From the NCBI GenBank assembly GCA_900770865.1, contig CAAGLU010000455.1, forward strand, positions 1 to 11,370: 11,370 nucleotides of DNA. Direction: 5' to 3'. The translations under genes and the position numbers were made by a program. Each line of letters opens with the position of its first letter. Within the stretch, counting starts at the first letter, position 1. Positions 6,582 to 11,370 of the stretch are shown here, in pieces. This stretch comes from an uncultured Atopobiaceae bacterium. GTDB taxonomy: Bacteria; Actinomycetota; Coriobacteriia; Coriobacteriales; Atopobiaceae. The notes under the pieces are model-generated. The model saw only the letters and a list, made by a program, of their open reading frames with translations, made no database searches and was not told the origin of the DNA.

Positions 6582-7490
6582 ATGTCCACGCTATCCCGCA
6601 GGTCGTTCATCACCGCATCCCTTGGTTCCGCAGCGCTTCTCTCGCTTGGCCTTGTTGGCTGCGCGGATGACTCCGACGACGCCGGCACCACCACCTCGAC
6701 CGCATCGTCTTCCGGCAGCGAGGAGAACTCCGTCACCAGCGACCCGGGCGTCCAGTCCATCGTCGACCGCGGCACCCTCAAGTGCGGTATCAAGACCGAC
6801 GTCCCCGGCTTTGGCTACGATGACCCCTCGGCAGGCACCTATACCGGCCTTGAGGTTGACCTCTGCTACGCCATTGCCGGAAAGATCTTCGACATGACGG
6901 CAGACGAGGCCAAGTCTGGCAAGAAGGTTGACTTCACCGGCGTCACCGCCAAGACCCGCGGGCCCATGCTCGATTCCGGCGAGCTTGACGTGGTTGCCGC
7001 CACCTACACGATTACCGACGAGCGCAAGGAGTCCTGGAACTTCTCGGACCCGTACTACACGGACTCCATTGGCATGCTGGTGCTCAAGAGCTCCGGCATG
7101 AAGACGCTGGACGACCTGGACGGCAAGATCATCGGCATCGCGCAGGGCGCGACCACAAAGGACACCCTCACCCAGATGCTCAAGGACCAGGGCAAGGAGA
7201 ACCTCAACGTGACCTTCCAGGAGTTCCCCGACTACCCCACGCTCTCCGCAGCCCTCTCGTCCAACACGATCGACGTCTTCTCGGTTGACCGCTCCATCCT
7301 GCGCGGCTACATGGACGACACGAATGAGCTGCTCTGCCCCGACATCATCTTTGGCACCCAGGAGTACGGCATCGCAACCAACAAGAACGCGACCGAGCTC
7401 ACCAAGCTGGTCAACGACCTTGTCGACGAGTACAAGGACAACGGCGAGCTCGACAAGCTCCTGGAGGCCAACGGGCTCCAGAGCGCGTAG
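6582..7490 (+). CDS. Amino acid ABC transporter substrate-binding lipoprotein (SBP_bac_3)
   Basis: This is the extracytoplasmic binding protein of the amino acid importer, 302 residues. The N-terminus carries a twin-arginine motif (LSRRSFI, residues 4-10), a hydrophobic core, and the lipobox LVGC with Cys27. A Ser/Thr/Asp-rich linker (about 28-55) leads into a family 3 binding domain. Typical features are YTGLEVDLCYAIAGKI, the ligand carboxylate-binding Arg126 in VTAKTRGPML, LDVVAATYTITDERK, and WNFSDPYYTDSIGMLV. The ATG at 6582 is chosen because AGGAG (6571-6575) lies six bases upstream and the signal peptide starts there. An open frame reaching up to 6465 has no sensible start. Family 3 proteins bind Gln, Glu, Asp, Arg, His or cystine, and I cannot pick one. 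A second Tat-type lipoprotein SBP (the ThiY-like one) is in the same window. Confidence 0.92.
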   Translation: MSTLSRRSFITASLGSAALLSLGLVGCADDSDDAGTTTSTASSSGSEENSVTSDPGVQSIVDRGTLKCGIKTDVPGFGYDDPSAGTYTGLEVDLCYAIAGKIFDMTADEAKSGKKVDFTGVTAKTRGPMLDSGELDVVAATYTITDERKESWNFSDPYYTDSIGMLVLKSSGMKTLDDLDGKIIGIAQGATTKDTLTQMLKDQGKENLNVTFQEFPDYPTLSAALSSNTIDVFSVDRSILRGYMDDTNELLCPDIIFGTQEYGIATNKNATELTKLVNDLVDEYKDNGELDKLLEANGLQSA

Positions 7491-7529
7491 CGCAGCCGGC
7501 ACGGAGAAGGTAACGAGGAGGGGATCGGG

Positions 7530-8306
7530 ATGAACGGGCTATTCAGCGCAAGGAGGTGGTCGGTGACGCTGGCCGACTCCGCGGCGCTGTGGCAGGGGTT
7601 CTTCTTTACCCTGCAGGTGTCGCTTGCCGGCCTGGCGGTGGCGCTGGTGGTGGGGACCATCTTTGGCACCTTCTCGACCACCCGCTCGCGCATCCTGCGC
7701 GGCATTGCGCGCGTGTACGTGGAGATCTACCAGAACACGCCCGTTGTGGTGCAGGTGTTCTTCATGTACACGGCCGGCCCGCAGGTGATCAAGGCCATCA
7801 CGGGCGCGCAGACCATCACGAGAATTGCCCCATTCGTGCTAGGCGTCGTTGGTGTGGGTCTCTACCACGCGGCGTACGTGGCAGAGGTCATCCGCACCGG
7901 CATCGAGGCCATCCCCCGTGGCCAGATGGAGGCCGCGCAGTCACAGGGCTTCTCGCGCGTGCAGGCATACCGCTACATCATCCTGCCGCAGACGCTCCGC
8001 ATCATCCTGCCGCCCCTTGCCAACCAGGCGCTCAACCTGGTGAAGAACACCTCCGTGCTTGCCCTCATCGCCGGTGGCGACCTCATGTACCAGGCTGACG
8101 TGATTGTCTCCCAGACGGGCTACCTGCAGGGCTACATCCTGTGCTGCGTGATGTACTTCATCATCTGCTTCCCGCTTGCCATGCTCGTGAGCTGGCTCGA
8201 GCGCCGTGCCAAGGAGCCTGGCGGCAGGGCGGGCGGCGCACGCGGCGAGAAGGACGCGGGCGGCGCTGGGGCCGCGCCGGGAACGACCAAGGGGGAGGTG
8301 GCGTAG
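7530..8306 (+). CDS. Amino acid ABC transporter permease, first subunit (HisM/GlnP family)
   Basis: This is a membrane subunit of the amino acid importer, 258 residues. The family-typical N-terminal part is seen as LWQGFFFTLQVSLAGLAVAL. VYVEIYQNTPVVVQVFF carries the E-x(2,3)-R/Q-NTP motif, and AYVAEVIRTGIEAIPRGQ leads into the ATPase-coupling EAA loop, EAAQSQGFSRVQAYRYIILP (134-153). Several hydrophobic helices follow, ending near residue 222. The last 30 residues are an unusual hydrophilic Gly/Ala/Arg/Lys tail (228-258) not needed by the family. The ATG at 7530 has a strong GAGGAGGGG site (7515-7523) six bases upstream. The next permease gene starts three bases after the stop, and its ribosome-binding site lies in the codons of the tail, so the tail may exist partly as a coupling sequence. 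Confidence 0.93.
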   Translation: MNGLFSARRWSVTLADSAALWQGFFFTLQVSLAGLAVALVVGTIFGTFSTTRSRILRGIARVYVEIYQNTPVVVQVFFMYTAGPQVIKAITGAQTITRIAPFVLGVVGVGLYHAAYVAEVIRTGIEAIPRGQMEAAQSQGFSRVQAYRYIILPQTLRIILPPLANQALNLVKNTSVLALIAGGDLMYQADVIVSQTGYLQGYILCCVMYFIICFPLAMLVSWLERRAKEPGGRAGGARGEKDAGGAGAAPGTTKGEVA

Positions 8307-8309
8307 CCC

Positions 8310-8957
8310 ATGGATATATTTACCGCCGACAACGTCACCTTCATGCTGCAGGGGCTTGTCAACACCATCGTCATCGCCGCGGCATCCATTGTCCTCTCCA
8401 TCCTGGTGGGCACGGTTCTCGCCCTGGTGAAGACCTACTGCACGGGCAAGCTGCGTCCGCTCGCGTGGCTTGTGAGCGCCTACATCGAGCTCTTCCGCTG
8501 CACGCCCAACCTGCTGTGGATTCTCATCTTTCGCTTCACGCTCAAGGGAAGCGGAGTGGCCATCTCTATTGCGGTCTTCACGACGTTCACCTCGGCGGTC
8601 ATGGCCGAGATCGTGCGCGGTGGCCTCAACGCCATCCCGCGCGGGCAGTTTGAGGCCGCGCGCAGCCAGGGCTTTGGCTTCTTTGGCATGATGTGGCACA
8701 TCGTCTTGCCGCAGGCCTTCCGCCATATTGTCCCGGCGCTCTTTAGCCAGTGCACTACGGTCATCAAGGACACGTCCTACCTGCGCGGCATCGACGTCCA
8801 CGAGTTCATGCGCAACTCGGCGGTGGTCATGGGCCAGGCAGTGACTCTGCCACAGATCCTCCTGCTCTACGGGTTTGTGTTCCTCACGTACTTTGTCCTC
8901 AACTTCTGCATCTCGCTTGCCGTCCGCGCCTACCAGCGGCGACTCGTGGCGGCTTAG
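8310..8957 (+). CDS. Amino acid ABC transporter permease, second subunit (HisQ/GlnP family)
   Basis: This is the partner permease, 215 residues, presumably forming a heterodimer with the preceding subunit. Motifs are FMLQGLVNTIVIAAASIVL at the start, AYIELFRCTPNLLWILIF (the E-x-x-R-x-TP motif), AEIVRGGLNAIPRGQ, and the coupling loop EAARSQGFGFFGMMWHIVLP (115-134). VIKDTSYL replaces the common VKNTSLA-type stretch but is usual for the HisQ-like half. The ATG at 8310 follows the previous stop by three bases. The ribosome-binding site GGAGG (8294-8298) is inside the preceding gene, 11 bases from the start, slightly long. Its TAG stop overlaps the AGGAGGGG site of the following gene. Confidence 0.92.
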   Translation: MDIFTADNVTFMLQGLVNTIVIAAASIVLSILVGTVLALVKTYCTGKLRPLAWLVSAYIELFRCTPNLLWILIFRFTLKGSGVAISIAVFTTFTSAVMAEIVRGGLNAIPRGQFEAARSQGFGFFGMMWHIVLPQAFRHIVPALFSQCTTVIKDTSYLRGIDVHEFMRNSAVVMGQAVTLPQILLLYGFVFLTYFVLNFCISLAVRAYQRRLVAA

Positions 8958-8972
8958 GAGGGGAGCAACGCA

Positions 8973-9653
8973 ATGGCTGAGACACGCGACGCAACAGCGG
9001 CCGAGGCTGGCGCGGCGATGCCGGAGGGTGTTCCTGCATCGGAGGGTAGCCCGGTGGTGGTCTCCATCGCTCGCGACTACGGCGCCGAGGGTCACGAGGT
9101 GGGCAAGCTTCTCTCGGTTAAGCTGGGGATTCCCCTGTACGACAACGAGCTTCTGGTGCGCGCTGCCTTGAAGACCGGCTTTACGGAGGACCAGCTGGCA
9201 GCATATGACGAGAAGGTCCAGGGACGCCCGCTGGCGCTTCTGCCCTATGTGCCGCTGGGAAAGGACATCGACTCCGACAAGCTGTTCACGGCCATGCGCC
9301 AGGTGATTTTGGACCTGGGACTCACGCGCAGCTGCATCATAGAGGGGCGTCTCTCGGACTACATCCTGCGGGGCAACCCCAACCTCATAAAGGTGCTGGT
9401 GACGGCTCCCATGGCCGATCGCGTGAGAATCGTGAGAGAGAAGCGCGGGCTCTCCGAGCGAGAGGGGCGCCGCCTGGTGCACCGCAAGCAGCGCGAGCGC
9501 GAGGAGTTCTACGCGCGCTACTCCGGCGGCAGGTGGGGACTTCACACGGGGAAGGACCTGGTGGTGAGCAGGTCGGAGTTTGGTCGCGAGGGCTGCGCGG
9601 AGATCATTGCCTGCGCGTACAGGGTGAAGCTTGAGCAGGGGAGCGGACGCTGA
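8973..9653 (+). CDS. Cytidylate kinase-like P-loop protein
   Basis: The protein is 226 residues and resembles the cytidylate kinase-like family (Pfam Cytidylate_kin2), a poorly characterised group of nucleotide-kinase fold proteins. After a 26-residue Ala/Glu-rich N-terminus the family core starts with VVVSIARDYGAEGHEVGK (28-45) and KLGIPLYDNELL (50-61). CIIEGRLSDYIL (121-132) matches the family's second strand with its GR-x-x-DYIL motif. LIKVLVTAPMADRVRIVREK (138-157) and the Arg/Lys-rich HRKQREREEFYARYSG (170-185) resemble the lid region. The usual glycine loop GSGG is GAEG here, so nucleotide binding may be altered. The ATG at 8973 has AGGAGGGG (8956-8963) nine bases upstream, overlapping the stop of the permease gene, so it belongs to the transporter operon. 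It could be a true CMP/dCMP kinase, but the organism probably has a standard Cmk elsewhere; the substrate is unknown. Confidence 0.85.
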   Translation: MAETRDATAAEAGAAMPEGVPASEGSPVVVSIARDYGAEGHEVGKLLSVKLGIPLYDNELLVRAALKTGFTEDQLAAYDEKVQGRPLALLPYVPLGKDIDSDKLFTAMRQVILDLGLTRSCIIEGRLSDYILRGNPNLIKVLVTAPMADRVRIVREKRGLSEREGRRLVHRKQREREEFYARYSGGRWGLHTGKDLVVSRSEFGREGCAEIIACAYRVKLEQGSGR

Positions 9654-9708
9654 CGCCGGGACCGCGTGCGGGTGCGGGACCGCTGACGGCGGGGCGGGAC
9701 CGCTGACG
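9648..9708. repeat. Short GC-rich direct repeats
   Basis: GCGGGACCGCTGACG occurs at 9674-9688 and again at 9694-9708, a 20-base period. A third, broken copy spreads over 9648-9665 (CGCTGACG then GGGACCGC) and includes the TGA stop of the kinase-like gene. Confidence 0.75.
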
Positions 9709-9711
9709 CTG

Positions 9712-9775
9712 GGGGAAACCTGCAGATTCCGATCGGTTAAGGCGCTCTAAGCGATCGGAATCTGCAGGTTTCCCC
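9712..9775. repeat. Perfect 24-bp inverted repeat containing 49-bp palindrome copy 3
   Basis: The arms 9712-9735 and 9752-9775 are perfectly complementary over 24 bp around a 16-base loop (GTTAAGGCGCTCTAAG). The shared 49-base unit is 9720-9768. The outer GGGGAAAC/GTTTCCCC extends the stem beyond the unit. Confidence 0.92.
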
Positions 9776-9779
9776 TAAG

Positions 9780-9828
9780 CTGCAAAATTCAATCGTTTAG
9801 CGCCTGCTAACCAATCGAAATCTGCAAG
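9780..9828. repeat. 49-bp palindromic repeat, copy 4
   Basis: This is the second unit of the downstream pair, starting 60 bases after copy 3. It aligns without gaps to the unit at 5415-5463 with nine differences, all transitions. The changes weaken its hairpin (CAATCG in place of CGATCGG), so it looks decayed. Confidence 0.78.
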
Positions 9829-9906
9829 ATGTGGTGATTGGGAGAGAGACGCCGAGAAGGGCGCCCGCAACACATTTGTTGCTCGAATCTGTAGCAAACT
9901 GCGCGC

Positions 9907-9939
9907 AATGAGACAAAGGGACTGTCCCTTTGTCTCATT
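9907..9939. repeat. Perfect 15-bp-arm hairpin with GGGAC/GTCCC core
   Basis: The arms 9907-9921 and 9925-9939 are perfectly complementary, with loop CTG; the unit runs from AATGAGACAAAGGGA to TCCCTTTGTCTCATT. Very similar GAGACAAAGGGAC-type palindromes are, to my knowledge, scattered in many Gram-positive genomes as REP-like elements. The outer GTCTCATT is repeated at 9940-9947, across the Rrf2 stop codon. Confidence 0.92.
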
Positions 9940-9942
9940 GTC

Positions 9943-10392
9943 TCATTCGTCGCGGTTGAGACGGGCGGCGTCCTCGTTCACGTCGGTGGGCTCGAGGAGG
10001 TCGGCCAGCGTCTTGCTGTCGAGATACGCCGAGGTCACGCGGCCAAGGTCGCGCCACACACCCACCGTGGAGCAGGTGTCCATCTGCGAGCAGAACGAGT
10101 CGTTGGTGCACTGCAGGCAGGCCACCGGCGCGAGCGACCCCTCGGCCGCGCGCAAAAGCTCGCCCAGCGTGTACTCCTCAGGCTTGCGCGTGAGGCGGTA
10201 GCCACCGCCCTTCCCGCGCTGGCTCTCCACGTAGCCCGCCTTGTGCATGAGGGAGATGACCTGCTCAAGGTACTTGCGCGAGATGTTCTGCCGCTTCGAG
10301 ACGTCACCCAGGGACACCCACCCGTCGTGGGATGCGAGGTCGGCCATCGCGCGCAGGGCGTACATACCCTTTGTCGAGAACATCCCGGCCAT
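9943..10392 (-). CDS. Rrf2 family regulator, IscR-like with Fe-S ligand cysteines
   Basis: The protein is 149 residues, the normal size for an Rrf2 transcription regulator. The N-terminal winged helix starts with FSTKGMYALRAMADLA (5-20). It continues with a helix-turn-helix at about 26-50 (VSLGDVSKRQNISRKYLEQV) and the wing SQRGKGGGYRLTR (58-70). Four cysteines follow: Cys92, Cys95, Cys101 and Cys107. The last three have the C-X5-C-X5-C spacing of the IscR [2Fe-2S] ligands, so it probably senses cluster supply and controls the suf operon. The ATG at 10392 is two bases after the sufU stop, and its AAGGGAG site lies in the last sufU codons, so the two are translationally coupled. It is the last gene of the unit, whereas iscR is often first. 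Its TGA stop lies in a copy of the edge of the neighbouring GGGAC hairpin. Other Rrf2 roles (NsrR, CymR) are less likely given the cysteine spacing and context. Confidence 0.92.
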   Translation of the reverse strand: MAGMFSTKGMYALRAMADLASHDGWVSLGDVSKRQNISRKYLEQVISLMHKAGYVESQRGKGGGYRLTRKPEEYTLGELLRAAEGSLAPVACLQCTNDSFCSQMDTCSTVGVWRDLGRVTSAYLDSKTLADLLEPTDVNEDAARLNRDE

Positions 10393-10394
10393 GG

Positions 10395-10913
10395 CTAGGC
10401 TCCCTTCTCGTCCTTGGGGGCGTCGCTCGCCGCGACTCCGGCGCCCGCCGCCTCGGCGTCCGCGCCCGCGGCCCCGTCACCCTCGCGCGCCTCGAGCATC
10501 TCCTTGAGCGTGCGCCACGCAAGCTCGGCGCACTTCACCCGCGCCGGCATGTGCGAGATGTCCTTGAGCATCTCGGCGTCCTCAAGCGGCTCGAGCTCGG
10601 CCTCGTCGGTGACCTCGCCGCGCACCATGCGCTCGAAGAGGTCGCACAGCTTGATGGCCTCCTCGGGCGTCCTGCCCACCATGAGGTCGCTCATGATGTC
10701 CGCGGACGCCTGCGAGATGGCGCAACCATGCCCGGTGAACGCGGCCTCGTCGATGGTGCCGTCGTCCGCCAGGCGCACGGAGAACTTCAGCTCGTCGCCG
10801 CACGAGGGGTTCACGCCCTCGTGCGTGCAGGTGGGGTTCTCCATCTGGTACTTGTAGTCGGGATGGGCCACGTGGTCCATGAACTCGGCGTTGTAGAGGC
10901 TAGTCACGTCCAT
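10395..10913 (-). CDS. sufU: Fe-S cluster assembly sulfurtransferase SufU
   Basis: SufU takes persulfide sulfur from SufS through a zinc-dependent ligand swap, in the cytoplasmic Suf pathway. The protein is 172 residues. The key zinc and acceptor residues are present: Cys38 and Asp40 in GVNPSCGDELKF, Cys64 in FTGHGCAISQAS, and Cys128 in PARVKCAELAW. These fit B. subtilis SufU Cys41, Asp43, Cys66 and Cys128. Residues 78-118 contain the insert (GRTPEEAIKL...VRGEVTDEA) that separates SufU from IscU. The last 27 residues are an Ala/Gly/Asp/Glu tail not part of the fold. I chose ATG at 10913 because GGGAGG lies six bases upstream and MDVTSLYNAE is the typical N-terminus. It overlaps the end of sufS by 14 bases. 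A longer frame to 10994 is only sufS in another reading frame. Confidence 0.95.
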   Translation of the reverse strand: MDVTSLYNAEFMDHVAHPDYKYQMENPTCTHEGVNPSCGDELKFSVRLADDGTIDEAAFTGHGCAISQASADIMSDLMVGRTPEEAIKLCDLFERMVRGEVTDEAELEPLEDAEMLKDISHMPARVKCAELAWRTLKEMLEAREGDGAAGADAEAAGAGVAASDAPKDEKGA

Positions 10914-11370
10914 GGAAGACCTCCCAGACCTTCCCCAGGCCGTCGACAAGGGCGTCGACGTCGGACTTGTCATTGTAGAAGGCGATGCTCGCACGGCACG
11001 TGGCGCCGTTCTCCACGCCCAGGTAGGCGAGAAGCGGCTGCGCGCAGTGGTGCCCGGCGCGGATGCACACGTTGTTCATGTCGAGAATCGACGCCACGTC
11101 GTGCGGGTGGATTCCGCGCACGTTGAAGGCCACGGATCCCACATGGCGTTCGCCCTCGGCGGGACCGATGACGTCCACGTAGGGAAGTGCCGCCAGCGAG
11201 TCCGTGAGGTAGCGCGCAAGCAGGCGCTCGCGGGCCTCGAGCGCGTCGAAACCCTTCTCGCCCAGGTAGTCAAGGCAGGCGCCAAACGCGTACGCGCCTG
11301 CCGCGTCCTGCGTGCCGGCCTCGAACTTCTGCGGCACCGGCGCCCAGACGGCGTCCGTCTCGGTCACGGA
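10900..11370 (-). CDS. sufS: Cysteine desulfurase SufS, C-terminal part (runs off the window)
   Basis: SufS is a PLP enzyme that removes sulfur from cysteine and passes it to SufU. Only the last 156 residues are in the window; the gene continues past 11370. The QKFEAGTQDAAG stretch, the AFNVRGIHPHDVASIL segment, and RAGHHCAQPLL with the persulfide-carrying Cys are all typical of class II desulfurases. C-terminal CRASIAFYNDKSDVDALVDG completes the family pattern. The PLP-binding Lys lies upstream, outside the window. A GTG at 11367 is just an internal Val codon, not the start. The TAG stop at 10900-10902 lies inside the start of sufU. Other suf genes (sufB, sufC, sufD) are expected further right. 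Confidence 0.95.
   Translation of the reverse strand, partial: SVTETDAVWAPVPQKFEAGTQDAAGAYAFGACLDYLGEKGFDALEARERLLARYLTDSLAALPYVDVIGPAEGERHVGSVAFNVRGIHPHDVASILDMNNVCIRAGHHCAQPLLAYLGVENGATCRASIAFYNDKSDVDALVDGLGKVWEVFHGRD

Larger units (their letters stand above)
9654..9942. other. Gene-free convergent region filled with repeats
   Basis: No gene is seen in this region of nearly 290 bases, which lies between the convergent kinase-like and Rrf2 genes. It holds GC-rich direct repeats, two 49-bp palindromes, a small GCAACA-CATT-TGTTGC hairpin (9867-9882) and a perfect 15-bp hairpin (9907-9939). No hairpin is followed by a proper T-run, so I call no classical terminator for either operon, though the palindromes could stop or stabilise transcripts. 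Confidence 0.6.

Noticed and set aside
6591..7502. Minus-strand open frame opposite the amino acid binding protein
   Set aside because: It is a shadow of a clear SBP_bac_3 gene with signal peptide and lipobox.
7941..9545. Minus-strand open frame of 534 codons across the permease and kinase-like genes
   Set aside because: It is antisense to three well-supported genes. It is open because of the high GC content and has a His/Arg/Gly-rich composition typical of shadow frames.
9867..9882. GCAACA-CATT-TGTTGC hairpin as a terminator for the suf unit
   Set aside because: The stem is only six bp and no T-run follows on either strand.

Overview
The window looks like chromosomal DNA from a GC-rich, Gram-positive-type anaerobe of the Actinomycetota, most likely class Coriobacteriia (Olsenella/Atopobiaceae-like). 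This is inferred from the strong G/C bias at third codon positions, the lipoprotein-type binding proteins, the SufS-SufU iron-sulfur system with an Rrf2 regulator, and the general style of the proteins. No rRNA or other decisive marker is present, so the genus is a guess. The first 32 bases are not genomic: they match the Illumina TruSeq read-2 adapter. The true sequence starts at about base 33, and the left edge is a contig end.

Layout. (1) Bases 34-2671, plus strand: an ABC importer of the ThiX-ThiY-ThiZ type (permease missing its first residues, Tat-type lipoprotein binding protein, ATPase), predicted to import a thiamin pyrimidine precursor. The genes overlap or abut and end at a strong hairpin-plus-T-run terminator (2704-2747). 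(2) Bases 2789-3934, minus strand: a single-gene unit for a membrane protein whose last 160 residues are an almost pure Ser/Thr/Asn/Gly tail. (3) Bases 4209-5081, plus strand: class II fructose-bisphosphate aldolase. It has a TGTGA-N6-TCACA operator-like palindrome next to a possible -10 box, and its own terminator (5134-5165). (4) Bases 5166-5720: a gene-free stretch holding two copies of a 49-bp palindromic repeat. (5) Bases 5721-9653, plus strand: a polar amino acid ABC importer operon (ATPase, lipoprotein binding protein, two permeases) ending in a cytidylate-kinase-like P-loop protein. (6) Bases 9654-9942: a gene-free stretch with short direct repeats, two more copies of the 49-bp palindrome, and a perfect 15-bp-arm hairpin of GGGAC/GTCCC type. 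(7) Bases 9943-11370, minus strand: sufS (3' part), sufU and an IscR-like Rrf2 regulator, tightly coupled.

How the genes work together. The thiamin-precursor importer and the amino acid importer scavenge nutrients. The aldolase is central glycolysis. The suf genes make iron-sulfur clusters, and the Rrf2 protein carries a C-X5-C-X5-C motif suited to sensing cluster supply.

The gene content is mostly ordinary housekeeping and transport. The parts least explained by standard annotation are the paired 49-bp palindromic repeats on both sides of the amino acid operon, the GGGAC hairpin whose edge is duplicated over the Rrf2 stop codon, the operator-like site before the aldolase gene, and the Ser/Thr/Asn-tailed membrane protein. 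I did not find a convincing new defence, toxin or biosynthetic system.
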